Assembly (NCBI RefSeq): GCF_900573885.1
Contig: NZ_UPSE01000453.1
Span: forward strand, 516,651-580,650
DNA length: 64,000 nt
Direction: 5' to 3'
From: Pseudomonas viridiflava
GTDB taxonomy: Bacteria; Pseudomonadota; Gammaproteobacteria; Pseudomonadales; Pseudomonadaceae
The position numbers were made by a program, and so were the translations under genes. Under the pieces are notes generated by a model. It made no database searches and was not told the origin of the DNA. It was given only the letters and a program-made list of their open reading frames with translations. Positions 56,088-64,000 of the stretch are shown in pieces. Position 1 is the stretch's first letter. Each line of letters starts with the position of its first letter.

Positions 56088-57611
56088 TCAGTCCGCCAGC
56101 TTGGCGGCCAGGGTTTTCACCCGGTCCAGATCACCCTTGGCGACTTTCGCCACCCCGGTGCCGTATTCAGCATCGGCCTTGTACAGGAACGACAGGATGA
56201 TGTGCTTGCTCTCCTCATCGGTGGTGGCCAGCGAGCCGCCAAAGCTTGCGATCAGATCGTCGCGCTCTTTCTTGCTGTAAGAGCGGTACAGATCACCGGC
56301 CTGTTTGAAGTTCTGCTCGCGCTGGATCTTCTTCTGCTCGGTGCTGCCCGACAGCGGCAGGCTGCTGTAGCGCGCGCCCGCCACTTCTTCGCGGGGCTCC
56401 AGACGGCTCGGCTGATAGTTGACCCCGGACGTGGTCTTGCCGCCGTTCATGGCGCCGTCCTGATTGCCGTTATTGACCTTCACCCGCGGCTGGTTGATGG
56501 GCAGCTGCATGGCGTTGGCGCCGAGGCGATAGAGCTGGGTATCGGCGTAGGAAAACACCCGACCTTGCAGCAACCGGTCTTCGGACGGCTCGATGCCAGG
56601 CACCAGATTCGCAGGCGCCAGGGCGACCTGTTCGGTTTCCTGGAACACGTTGTCCGGGTTGCGGTTCAGCACCATCTGCCCGACTTTGCGCTCGGGTACG
56701 TCCGGCCAGATTTTGGTGGCGTCCAGCGGGTCAAACGCGAATGTGCTCAGCTGTTCCGGCTTGAGTACCTGCACATACAAATCCCATTTCGGAAAGTCAC
56801 CTTTTTTGATGTGCGAAACCAGATCATTGCTCAGGTGGCTGTAATCCTTGCCCTGCACCTGCTCCACCTGTTTCGGGTCAAGGTTGTTGATGCCTTGCAG
56901 CGTTTTCCAGTGGAATTTCACATAGTGGACATCGCCCTTGGCGTTAACCAGTTTGTAGGCGTGCACCCCGTTTCCGTCCATTTGCCGATAACTGGCCGGT
57001 GTACCGGAGTTGGAATACAGCTCGGTCAATGTACGGGTGGCTTCAGGTACATGGGAGAAGAAATCAAACCGGCGCGAATCATCGTCCAGATTAGTACGCG
57101 GATCAGGTTTGAACGCGTGCACCATATCGGGAAACTTGATGGCATCGCGAATAAAGAAAGTCGGGAAGTTATTACCCACTAAATCCCAGTTGCCGTCTGC
57201 GGTGTAGAACTTCGTGGCAAAGCCATGGGGATCTCGCAAGGTTTCGGGCGAATGGTTGCCGTGCACCACGGAGGAAAAACGCACAAATACCGGGGTCACT
57301 TCGCCGGCAGCAAAGACCTTGGCTTTGCTCAGGTCGCTGAGGTCGTCGGTCACTGTGAAGTTACCGTGAGCCCCGGTGCCACGGGCGTGCACGACGCGTT
57401 CAGGAATGCGTTCGCGGTCGAAACGCTGGAGCTTTTGCAGCAGCTGTACGTCCTGGAGCAACACTGGCCCGGTAGCACCGGCCGTTTGCGAGTTCTGGTT
57501 GTCACCTACAGCAGCGCCGTTATCGCGGGTGAGCGTAGCGGCCTGAACGGAAAGGGAAAGAAACCCGACACAAAACAACGAAGTGGCAGGAATGAGCGTA
57601 TGTCTTTTCAT
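56088..57611 (-). CDS. katB: Periplasmic monofunctional haem catalase KatB
   Basis: The catalase breaks hydrogen peroxide into water and oxygen. The 507 residues include a signal peptide (about 1-25, VQAA), unusual for catalases but typical of KatB. Catalytic His75 lies in RVVHARGTGAHG and the Asn in WDLVGNNFPTFFIRDA. The proximal haem-ligand Tyr is in RVFSYADTQLYRLGAN. It lacks the flavodoxin-like extension of large-subunit catalases. It probably forms an operon with ankB and may respond to peroxide, but no OxyR site was convincing. Confidence 0.95.
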   Translation of the reverse strand: MKRHTLIPATSLFCVGFLSLSVQAATLTRDNGAAVGDNQNSQTAGATGPVLLQDVQLLQKLQRFDRERIPERVVHARGTGAHGNFTVTDDLSDLSKAKVFAAGEVTPVFVRFSSVVHGNHSPETLRDPHGFATKFYTADGNWDLVGNNFPTFFIRDAIKFPDMVHAFKPDPRTNLDDDSRRFDFFSHVPEATRTLTELYSNSGTPASYRQMDGNGVHAYKLVNAKGDVHYVKFHWKTLQGINNLDPKQVEQVQGKDYSHLSNDLVSHIKKGDFPKWDLYVQVLKPEQLSTFAFDPLDATKIWPDVPERKVGQMVLNRNPDNVFQETEQVALAPANLVPGIEPSEDRLLQGRVFSYADTQLYRLGANAMQLPINQPRVKVNNGNQDGAMNGGKTTSGVNYQPSRLEPREEVAGARYSSLPLSGSTEQKKIQREQNFKQAGDLYRSYSKKERDDLIASFGGSLATTDEESKHIILSFLYKADAEYGTGVAKVAKGDLDRVKTLAAKLAD

Positions 57612-57917
57612 GATCGTCTCCCTATTATTGTTGGCGCATCGTTTGCGCTTTAGGAGACTAGAGCCATATTGCAGTTACTCTAAATAGAAACTTCCAACCG
57701 AAGCGATATAGAAAAACTGGTAGTTCAATTGGAACGCCGAGCGTATTCGCGCGAATAGCTTATCGCCAGTTCGATTAACTGACCGGTATCAATTAAGAAA
57801 AACAAATAAACGATTAACAGCAACGATCAGAAACTTCCGACCAAATATTTCACCTTTATATAAAGAACACAACCAGACCAGCCCTGCTGTGACAGCAGGT
57901 CTGGTTTATCACTGGAG
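57612..57917. other. Upstream region of katB and end of the ydcH-like gene
   Basis: No gene is seen in this 306-base, AT-rich stretch. It contains a long hairpin (57871-57906, AACCAGA/TCTGGTT with inner CCTGCTG/CAGCAGG) just after the minus-strand ydcH-like stop, which may be its terminator. The katB promoter should lie between about 57620 and 57860. Confidence 0.45.
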
Positions 57918-58169
57918 TCAGCTTTGAGCCGCCGCCTGTTCCAGGCGTTGGGCAATGGCAAGACTGAGCGTAACCCGCTCATTTTTCAGCGCCTTGAGCG
58001 CCATGTCATCCATGGCGTGGCGACCGTCCTCTACCTGGAAAATCTGCTTGTCCAGCGCTGCGTATTCCGCCGCGAGTTTGCTGAAGTGCGCGTCCGAGCC
58101 CAGCAGCCGTTGCAGCTCTCCCTGATATTCGGGGTACTCCACGTGCAGCGGATGGTGTTCGAGGGTCAT
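57918..58169 (-). CDS. YdcH/DUF465 family small protein
   Basis: The 83-residue helical protein matches DUF465 (YdcH): HHPLHVEYPEYQGELQRLLGSDAHFSKLAAEYAALDKQIFQVEDG, then ALKALKNERVTLSLAIAQRLEQA. It is predicted as two antiparallel coiled-coil helices with His at the N-terminus. The family is common in proteobacteria and its function is unknown. ATG 58169 has GGAGAAGG upstream. It is divergent from mscL. Confidence 0.85.
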   Translation of the reverse strand: MTLEHHPLHVEYPEYQGELQRLLGSDAHFSKLAAEYAALDKQIFQVEDGRHAMDDMALKALKNERVTLSLAIAQRLEQAAAQS

Positions 58170-58328
58170 AGGCCTTCTCCTTCGCATGGGTTGGTTGACT
58201 TCCTACAGCCTAGACCAGAGGCAAAAACGGTGAACGCCCGGCGCCAGAGCCGGTCACTTGATGCTGGGAGCGGCGAAACGGGTGCTCTACACTGCCCCCC
58301 ACCAACTTAAGCAACAGGGAGTTCATCT

Positions 58329-58763
58329 ATGAGCATAATCAGCGAATTCAAGGCCTTTGCGGTCAAGGGCAACGTCGTCGACATGGCGGTCGGTATCATC
58401 ATCGGCGCGGCGTTTGGCAAGATCGTGTCGTCGTTTGTGGGCGACGTGATCATGCCGCCTTTGGGGCTTCTGATTGGCGGAGTGGACTTTTCTGACCTGG
58501 CCATCACGCTGAAAGCCGCGCAAGGCGACAGCCCGGCTGTGCTGTTGGCCTATGGCAAATTCCTGCAAACCTGCCTGGACTTCGTGATCGTTGCCTTTGC
58601 CATATTCATGGGCGTAAAGGTGATCAACAAGCTGCACAAAGAACACGCCAAAGCGCCCGCTGCGCCAACCGCCGAAGTGGTGTTGCTGACTGAAATTCGC
58701 GACCTGCTGAAAACCGAAAACGCGCCAGTGCCGCCCACGGTAGATAAACAACAACCGCTCTGA
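58329..58763 (+). CDS. mscL: Large-conductance mechanosensitive channel MscL
   Basis: MscL opens under membrane tension to protect cells from hypo-osmotic shock. The 144 residues contain the N-terminal amphipathic helix ([18 protein letters not shown]) and TM1 ([33 protein letters not shown]). TM2 follows ([23 protein letters not shown]), and a C-terminal helical bundle ends [19 protein letters not shown] hexamer at 58288-58293 resembles a -10. It is a stand-alone gene, as usual. Confidence 0.97.
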   Translation: MSIISEFKAFAVKGNVVDMAVGIIIGAAFGKIVSSFVGDVIMPPLGLLIGGVDFSDLAITLKAAQGDSPAVLLAYGKFLQTCLDFVIVAFAIFMGVKVINKLHKEHAKAPAAPTAEVVLLTEIRDLLKTENAPVPPTVDKQQPL

Positions 58764-58795
58764 CTCCTCCAGTTCAGGAGCGGCATATGCCGCTT

Positions 58796-59506
58796 CTAGA
58801 ACAGGCTTTTCGCCAGGGTCGCCGCCGACATCAGCACCAGCACACCGCCGATCACGCCATGCAGCGACATGGGTTTACGGCGAAACAAAAGCTGCCCCGC
58901 CACATTCCCCAGCAACGCTGGCACCAACAGACTGATCGCCAGACTGAAATGCTCGCGGCCCAGCACCTGCAGCCACCACAAACTCGCCAGCGCAACGACG
59001 TCGCTCGCGGCGAAAAACACAATCGCCGTGGCCCGCACGCTTGCGGCCGATAAACCGCTGCGCAGCAAATACACCACCACTGGCGGCCCGCCGGCCGAGG
59101 CCATGGCGGTTACCAGTCCAGAGACAAACCCTGCCGGCGCTGCCCAGCCCGTCGTCACCGTGCTCACTGCGGACGATTTACGCACCAGCACCAGCACGCC
59201 ACCCATCAGGCACAACAGCGCCACTACCGGTGCCATCCACTGCTCCGGCAGCCGCGCCAGGGCAAGCGAACCCACCGGCACCGCCAGCAACATGCCCATC
59301 ACCAGGCGCGAACCCACGCCACGGTGAAACTGCCTGACCGCACCAGACCACAAGCTCGCACTGCACAGCAGATCCAGCAGCAGCACCACTGGAATAGCCA
59401 GTGCCGGCGGGCTGACGGTGAGCAGCCCCAACGCCAGCACCATGGCAAAGCCAAAACCGCTGTAGCCGCGCAGCAGGCCGGCAGCAAAGGCAAGTATCAA
59501 CAACAT
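58796..59506 (-). CDS. TauE/SafE-family membrane permease
   Basis: The 236-residue protein has seven to eight membrane helices. It begins LLILAFAAGLLRGYSGFGFAMVLALGLLTVSPP, with the conserved Gly-rich first half of DUF81/TauE proteins. A second repeat begins WAAPAGFVSGLVTAMASAGGPPVVVYLLRSGLS. The family exports or imports sulfite, sulfoacetate and related anions; the substrate is not evident here. ATG 59506 opens the first helix; upstream codons belong to a frame that overlaps the ureD leader. It is divergent from the urease operon. Confidence 0.87.
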   Translation of the reverse strand: MLLILAFAAGLLRGYSGFGFAMVLALGLLTVSPPALAIPVVLLLDLLCSASLWSGAVRQFHRGVGSRLVMGMLLAVPVGSLALARLPEQWMAPVVALLCLMGGVLVLVRKSSAVSTVTTGWAAPAGFVSGLVTAMASAGGPPVVVYLLRSGLSAASVRATAIVFFAASDVVALASLWWLQVLGREHFSLAISLLVPALLGNVAGQLLFRRKPMSLHGVIGGVLVLMSAATLAKSLF

Positions 59507-59811
59507 GGCAGGCGCCCCTGGTGGTGGTGGCGCGAGTGTACGAAGGCCGCTCTGCTGGCTACGAGGGCCAGATCGGCCAAGTTGTCGAGCCACGTGGCGC
59601 GTATTGCACCGTTTTTGCCCGTCACCCGAGCCGCGCACCAGAAGTGAGCACTCAAGCCGAGACAGCCGCCGCAATCCGCCGTTGAAAAGCTGATCAACGC
59701 GCCAACAAATTCGCCGCCTTTGCCCCCGTTCTCCACGTGTACGCACCGCTTCGGCGCAAGAGGCACGGCTATTGCTCTAGCCAGCCACACATCGAACAAC
59801 CCAAGTCCTTG

Positions 59812-60663
59812 ATGAACGCACCTATCGCTCCTGCGCTGTTCACCCCCAACTGGTACGCCGAGCTGGAACTGGCCTATGCGCGTCAGGGCGACAGCACGCG
59901 GCCGGTAATGCGCCGCCATCAAGGGCCGCTGCGGGTGCAAAAACATTTGTACGCCGAGGGGCCCGAGGTGTGTCAGCACATCATCGTGCACCCACCGGGT
60001 GGCATTGCCGGTGGCGACCGCCTGAACATCAGCGTGCAGGTGCAGGAGCAGGCCTGGGCCCAGCTCACCAGCCCCGGCGCGGCCAAGTGGTACCGCGCGG
60101 CGGGGCCGGCGTATCAGCAGCTGACTATCGACGTTGCGCCCGGCGCCACACTGGAATGGCTGCCGCAGGAAACCATCGTTTATTCCGCCGCCCAGGCCGA
60201 GCTCACCACGTGCATCGAACTGCACGGCGACGCGCGCTTGCTGTACTGGGACATGGTCGCGTTAGGCCGCCCGGCCGCTGGCGAGCGCTTCGACAAGGGC
60301 CACTTTCAAGCGCATCTGGACATACGCCGCGACGGCACATTGCTCTGGCACGAACGCCAACGGCTGGTCGGCGGCGATGGCCTGCTCGACTCGCCCATCG
60401 GCCTGGACGGCCACCCCGTATTTGCCACGTTGCTGATCACCGGCGAGCTGGACGCTGACTTACTTGAACAGTGCCGCGAACTCTGCGCCGGGCCCCATGC
60501 CCGCGTACGCGGTGACCTTAGCCAATTGCCCGGCTTGCTGGTTGCACGCTGCCTCGCTGTCGAGGCGCTGCACGCGCGAGCCTGGCTGATCAATCTCTGG
60601 CGTGTGCTGCGCCCGGCCCTGCTGGGTCGCGCTGCCGTCGCGCCGCGAATCTGGAGTACCTGA
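59812..60663 (+). CDS. ureD: Urease accessory protein UreD
   Basis: UreD is the scaffold that, with UreF and UreG, delivers nickel to apo-urease in the cytosol. The 283 residues show the family pattern: [39 protein letters not shown] and [56 protein letters not shown] and [15 protein letters not shown] close it. ATG 59812 matches the family N-terminus, although the ribosome site is weak. It lies three bases before ureA and heads the operon. Confidence 0.95.
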   Translation: MNAPIAPALFTPNWYAELELAYARQGDSTRPVMRRHQGPLRVQKHLYAEGPEVCQHIIVHPPGGIAGGDRLNISVQVQEQAWAQLTSPGAAKWYRAAGPAYQQLTIDVAPGATLEWLPQETIVYSAAQAELTTCIELHGDARLLYWDMVALGRPAAGERFDKGHFQAHLDIRRDGTLLWHERQRLVGGDGLLDSPIGLDGHPVFATLLITGELDADLLEQCRELCAGPHARVRGDLSQLPGLLVARCLAVEALHARAWLINLWRVLRPALLGRAAVAPRIWST

Positions 60664-60666
60664 CCG

Positions 60667-60969
60667 ATGGACCTGAGCCCACGCGAAAAAGACAAAATGT
60701 TGATTTTCACCGCTGGCCTGGTGGCCGAACGGCGCCTGGCGCGGGGCGTGAAGCTCAACTACCCCGAGGCCATGGCCTACATTTCCGCCGCCCTGCTGGA
60801 AGGCGCGCGCGACGGGCGCACCGTGGCCGAGCTGATGCATTTCGGCACCACGCTGCTCAGCCGTGATCAGGTGATGGAAGGCATTCCCGAGATGATTGCG
60901 GAAATTCAGGTTGAAGCGACCTTTCCCGATGGTACAAAGCTGGTCACCGTTCACCAGCCTATCGCGTGA
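60667..60969 (+). CDS. ureA: Urease gamma subunit UreA
   Basis: The 100-residue protein is the complete gamma chain: [52 protein letters not shown], and the end [18 protein letters not shown]. It forms the urease core with UreB and UreC, hydrolysing urea to ammonia and carbamate. Its stop is 10 bases before the acetyltransferase start. Confidence 0.98.
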   Translation: MDLSPREKDKMLIFTAGLVAERRLARGVKLNYPEAMAYISAALLEGARDGRTVAELMHFGTTLLSRDQVMEGIPEMIAEIQVEATFPDGTKLVTVHQPIA

Positions 60970-60979
60970 GAAAGCCCTG

Positions 60980-61492
60980 ATGATTATTCGTGACGCCATT
61001 TCTGCCGACCTGCCCGCCATCCGCGACATTTTCAACGACGCGGTGCTCAACACCACGGCCATCTGGATGGACAGCACCGTCGACCTGGCCAACCGCGAGG
61101 CCTGGTTTGCCGCCCGTGCGCAGCAGGGCTACCCGATTCTGGTGGTTCTCGACGACAGCAGCGACGTGGTCGGTTACGCCTCGTTTGGCGACTGGCGCCC
61201 GTTCGACGGCTTCTGCAACACCGTCGAGCATTCGGTGTACGTGCGCGCCGACCAACGCGGCAAAGGTCTTGGCCCGCTGCTGATGCAAGCGCTGATCGGG
61301 CGCGCCAAAGGCTGCGGCAAACACGTGCTGGTGGCGGCCATTGAAAGCGGCAATGCCGCCTCGATTCGCCTGCACGAGCGCCTGGGTTTCAGCATCACCG
61401 GACAGATGCCGCAGGTGGGCCGCAAATTCGGCCGCTGGCTGGACCTGACCTTTATGCAACTGATCGTCACCCCCGAAAGGAGCGCGCCATGA
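60980..61492 (+). CDS. GNAT acetyltransferase of the phosphinothricin/methionine-sulfoximine type
   Basis: The 170-residue protein is a GNAT-fold N-acetyltransferase. The [27 protein letters not shown] opening and [16 protein letters not shown] are typical of the Pat/Bar subgroup. [24 protein letters not shown] holds the acetyl-CoA pyrophosphate loop (R-x-x-G-x-G), and [13 protein letters not shown] is motif B. Its likely acceptor is an amino group of a glutamate-analogue toxin or amino acid. It sits between ureA and ureB, overlaps ureB by four bases and so is co-expressed with urease; the arrangement recurs in Pseudomonas. Confidence 0.9.
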   Translation: MIIRDAISADLPAIRDIFNDAVLNTTAIWMDSTVDLANREAWFAARAQQGYPILVVLDDSSDVVGYASFGDWRPFDGFCNTVEHSVYVRADQRGKGLGPLLMQALIGRAKGCGKHVLVAAIESGNAASIRLHERLGFSITGQMPQVGRKFGRWLDLTFMQLIVTPERSAP

Positions 61493-61794
61493 TCCCCGGG
61501 CAATACCAGATTCAAGACGGCGATATCGAACTCAACGTCGGCCGCCGGACCGCCACCGTAAACGTCGCCAACAGCGGCGACCGGCCGATTCAGGTGGGCT
61601 CGCATTTCCATTTCTTCGAAACCAACGACGCCCTCACCTTCGACCGCGCGGCCGCACGAGGCATGCGCCTGAACATTCCGGCCGGCACCGCCGTGCGCTT
61701 CGAGCCGGGGCAATCACGGGACGTGGAACTGGTAGACCTGGCCGGCGAGCGCCGGGTGTTCGGCTTTGCCGGGCGGGTGATGGGCGAGCTTTAG
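61489..61794 (+). CDS. ureB: Urease beta subunit UreB
   Basis: The 101-residue beta chain is complete: [80 protein letters not shown] and [15 protein letters not shown]. It overlaps the acetyltransferase by ATGA, with AAAGGAG upstream. A REP-type repeat separates it from ureC. Confidence 0.98.
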   Translation: MIPGQYQIQDGDIELNVGRRTATVNVANSGDRPIQVGSHFHFFETNDALTFDRAAARGMRLNIPAGTAVRFEPGQSRDVELVDLAGERRVFGFAGRVMGEL

Positions 61795-61813
61795 AACCTC
61801 ACGCCATTGCTGT

Positions 61814-61897
61814 TGTAGGAGCCAGCTTGCTGGCGAACCCTGCAAACCTCATTCGCGACCGGGGTTTCCAGGCTTCGCGACCGAGGTCGCTCCTACA
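61814..61897. repeat. Paired REP (REPIN-like) element between ureB and ureC
   Basis: TGTAGGAGCCAGCTTGCTGG at the left faces an inverted, diverged copy GCGACCGAGGTCGCTCCTACA ending at 61897. An internal TTCGCGACC repeat lies between. It is inside the urease operon, so it is transcribed and could form a stem that adjusts ureC expression. Compare 1327-1389. Confidence 0.75.
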
Positions 61898-61955
61898 GAA
61901 GCGGATCGTGGTTGAGGGGCAAGGGAACACACAGAAGCACTTCTGGAAACCGACT

Positions 61956-63656
61956 ATGAAAATCAGCAGACAAGCCTACGCCGACATGTTCGGCCCCACC
62001 GTCGGCGACAAAGTGCGCCTGGCCGACACCGAGCTGTGGATCGAGGTGGAGAAAGACTTCACCAGCTACGGCGATGAAGTGAAGTTCGGCGGCGGCAAGG
62101 TGATTCGCGACGGCATGGGCCAGAGCCAACTGTGCGCCGCCGACGTGGTGGACACGGTGATCACCAACGCGCTGATCATCGACCACTGGGGCATCGTCAA
62201 AGCCGACGTCGGCCTCAAGGGCGGGCGCATCGCCGCCATCGGCAAAGCCGGCAACCCGGATATCCAGCCCGACGTCACCATCGCCATCGGCGGCGCCACC
62301 GAAGTGATTGCCGGCGAAGGCATGATTCTCACCGCTGGCGGTATCGACACGCATATTCATTTCATCTGCCCGCAGCAGATCGAAGAAGCGTTAATGAGCG
62401 GCACCACCACCATGATTGGCGGCGGCACCGGCCCGGCCACCGGCACCTACGCCACCACCGTCACGCCCGGCCCGTGGCACATGGCGCGCATGCTTCAAGC
62501 AGCGGACGCCTTCCCCATGAATATCGGCTTCACCGGCAAGGGCAACGTCAGCTTGCCCGAGCCCTTGATCGAGCAGGTGAAAGCCGGCGCCATCGGCCTG
62601 AAGCTGCATGAAGACTGGGGCACCACGCCCGCCGCCATCGACAACTGCCTGAGCGTGGCCGACCAATACGACGTGCAGGTGGCGATTCACACCGACACCC
62701 TCAACGAGTCGGGTTTTGTCGAAACCACACTGGGCGCGTTCAAAGGCCGCACCATCCACACCTACCACACCGAAGGTGCCGGTGGCGGGCACGCGCCAGA
62801 CATCATCAAGGCCTGCAGCCTGCCCAACGTGTTGCCGAGCTCGACCAACCCAACGCGCCCGTTCACCCGCAACACCATCGACGAACACCTCGACATGCTG
62901 ATGGTTTGCCACCACCTGGACCCGAGCATTGCCGAAGACGTGGCCTTCGCCGAAAGCCGCATCCGCCGCGAAACCATTGCCGCCGAAGACATCCTTCACG
63001 ACCTTGGCGCGTTCTCCATGATCAGCTCCGACAGCCAGGCCATGGGCCGTGTGGGCGAGGTGATCACGCGCTGCTGGCAGACCGCCGACAAAATGAAAAA
63101 ACAGCGCGGCGCCCTGCCCCAGGACGGCGCTGGCAACGACAACTTCCGGGTTAAACGCTACATCGCCAAATACACCATCAACCCGGCCATCACCCATGGC
63201 ATCAGCCATGAAGTGGGCTCGATTGAAGTGGGCAAGTTCGCCGACCTGGTGCTCTGGCGCCCGGCGTTTTTCGGCGTGAAACCCACGCTTATCCTCAAAG
63301 GCGGCGCCATTGCCGCCAGCCTGATGGGCGACGCCAACGCCTCCATCCCCACGCCGCAACCAGTGCACTACCGCCCCATGTTCGGCAGCTACGGCGGCAT
63401 GCTGCACGCCACCAGCCTGACCTTCATCAGCCAGGCCGCCATGGACCTTGGCGTGCCGGAGCAGTTGGGGTTGAAGAAGCAGATCGGCGTGGTAAAAGGC
63501 TGCCGCACCGTGCAGAAAAGCGACCTGATTCATAACGACTACACACCACAGATTGATGTGGACCCGCAGACGTATCAGGTGAAGGCGGATGGGCAGTTGC
63601 TGTGGTGCGAACCGGCGGATGTGTTGCCGATGGCGCAGCGGTATTTTCTGTTTTAG
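61956..63656 (+). CDS. ureC: Urease alpha (catalytic) subunit UreC
   Basis: The 566-residue amidohydrolase holds the di-nickel site. It starts [31 protein letters not shown]. Nickel-ligand His residues are in [14 protein letters not shown], the carbamylated Lys216 is in [12 protein letters not shown], and [13 protein letters not shown] adds further ligands. The mobile flap [22 protein letters not shown] carries the catalytic His. ATG 61956 is the family start; the in-frame extension upstream would read through the REP repeat. The other accessory genes (ureE, ureF, ureG) are not in the remaining 340 bases. Confidence 0.98.
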   Translation: MKISRQAYADMFGPTVGDKVRLADTELWIEVEKDFTSYGDEVKFGGGKVIRDGMGQSQLCAADVVDTVITNALIIDHWGIVKADVGLKGGRIAAIGKAGNPDIQPDVTIAIGGATEVIAGEGMILTAGGIDTHIHFICPQQIEEALMSGTTTMIGGGTGPATGTYATTVTPGPWHMARMLQAADAFPMNIGFTGKGNVSLPEPLIEQVKAGAIGLKLHEDWGTTPAAIDNCLSVADQYDVQVAIHTDTLNESGFVETTLGAFKGRTIHTYHTEGAGGGHAPDIIKACSLPNVLPSSTNPTRPFTRNTIDEHLDMLMVCHHLDPSIAEDVAFAESRIRRETIAAEDILHDLGAFSMISSDSQAMGRVGEVITRCWQTADKMKKQRGALPQDGAGNDNFRVKRYIAKYTINPAITHGISHEVGSIEVGKFADLVLWRPAFFGVKPTLILKGGAIAASLMGDANASIPTPQPVHYRPMFGSYGGMLHATSLTFISQAAMDLGVPEQLGLKKQIGVVKGCRTVQKSDLIHNDYTPQIDVDPQTYQVKADGQLLWCEPADVLPMAQRYFLF

Positions 63657-63744
63657 GGGGATGGGTTTGTGGTCCCCCCTGGAAAAATGGGTGGCGGCTT
63701 TTACGGCGTACCCTTCACGAGCCTGAATTCCGAGTCGTCGGACC

Positions 63745-63880
63745 GCCGCATACGCGGGAATGACGGATGACTGTACAAAAACCTCCGTCATCCTCGCGAA
63801 CGCGGGGATCCAGAATTTCGGACCGTACGCGCGTCTGAAACCCCCGACTTATTCAAGACTCTGGATTCCCGCCTGCGCGC
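63745..63880. repeat. Inverted copies of a GTCATTCCCGCG-type extragenic repeat
   Basis: CGCGGGAATGACGGA (63753-63767) faces TCCGTCATCCTCGCG (63784-63798) across a short spacer. A third partial copy, GGATTCCCGCCTGCGCG, follows near 63863. Such repeats are found between genes in many pseudomonads. The region after ureC (63657-64000) has no supported gene. Confidence 0.6.
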
Positions 63881-63902
63881 ACTACTGTCCGGAATATTTT
63901 CA

Positions 63903-64000
63903 TCAAAACAGCCCTGGCTGTTTTGCATGAAATTCGGTCATGCGTCTTCGTCGCTCTCGGTCCATTCGAGCCTCTGTTTCCGGGCGGTTAAACAGGCTCA
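63903..64000. other. Unassigned sequence at the window end with a palindromic hairpin
   Basis: AAAACAGCC (63905-63913) pairs with GGCTGTTTT (63916-63924), a terminator-like palindrome. On the minus strand an open frame enters from the right edge and would stop at 63903-63905 (about 32 residues, ending AKQPGLF). It could be the tail of a gene beyond the window, but I see no family match. Confidence 0.25.

Noticed and set aside
57684..57711. OxyR site upstream of katB
   Set aside because: Two ATAG half-sites occur on the plus strand, but they are 24 bases apart instead of 22 and the intervening CTAT elements are missing.

Overview
The window reads as one continuous stretch of a Pseudomonas chromosome, most likely of the fluorescens/putida type. 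The evidence is the complete twelve-gene alginate operon in canonical order, the paired REP-type inverted repeats (TGTAGGAGCCAGC... form), a urease operon with an interposed acetyltransferase, an ankB-katB pair, and a LitR-type light regulon next to photolyase. Most genes are GC-rich. The chitinase gene with its upstream region (about 5.9-8.7 kb) and the two-partner secretion locus (about 43.8-49.5 kb) look less GC-rich by eye and may have been acquired.

Layout. 0-6 kb: a polyamine-type periplasmic binding protein, a glutathione S-transferase, a GIY-YIG protein, an RHH/ParE toxin-antitoxin pair, an NTF2-like protein, a GlxA-type AraC regulator and yaaA. 5.9-8.7 kb: a secreted GH18 chitinase and a long upstream region with an AlgR-type site. 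8.7-25.7 kb: algD-8-44-K-E-G-X-L-I-J-F-A, which makes GDP-mannuronate, polymerises it under c-di-GMP control, acetylates, epimerises, trims and exports it. A roughly 600 bp tandem-repeat block separates algL from algI. 25.9-30.2 kb: a PIN-PhoH ATPase, a purine permease and trmA.

30.2-38.8 kb: a tightly coupled, probably light-induced operon. Five TGTACA palindromes precede rudS (tRNA 4-thiouridine desulfidase type), a LitR/CarH-like MerR regulator, photolyase, an NTF2-like protein, an SDR, a flavin amine-oxidase-like protein, DUF1365, a Cfa-like methyltransferase and DUF2878. Together these suggest photoprotection of DNA, tRNA and membrane lipids.

38.9-43.4 kb: a YkgJ cysteine-cluster protein, a methyltransferase, a COG0523 GTPase and a cstA-ybdD pair. 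43.8-49.5 kb: the most unusual locus, a TpsB transporter followed by a compact TpsA-like exoprotein. The exoprotein has a TpsA signal peptide and haemagglutinin-like repeats, but no recognisable full TPS domain and no CdiA-type toxin end. Instead it carries about 660 residues of Pro-Asp-Tyr-Pro repeats and ends in a two-cysteine loop.

49.5-59.5 kb: a DUF3015 protein, a DUF3142 lipoprotein with an uncharacterised TPR protein, a PilZ protein, radA, ankB-katB, a YdcH protein, mscL and a TauE-type permease. 59.8-63.7 kb: ureD-ureA-GNAT-ureB-ureC, with the remaining accessory genes presumably elsewhere. The last 340 bases hold inverted repeats and an unassigned end. No rRNA, tRNA, CRISPR array, prophage or complete insertion sequence was seen.
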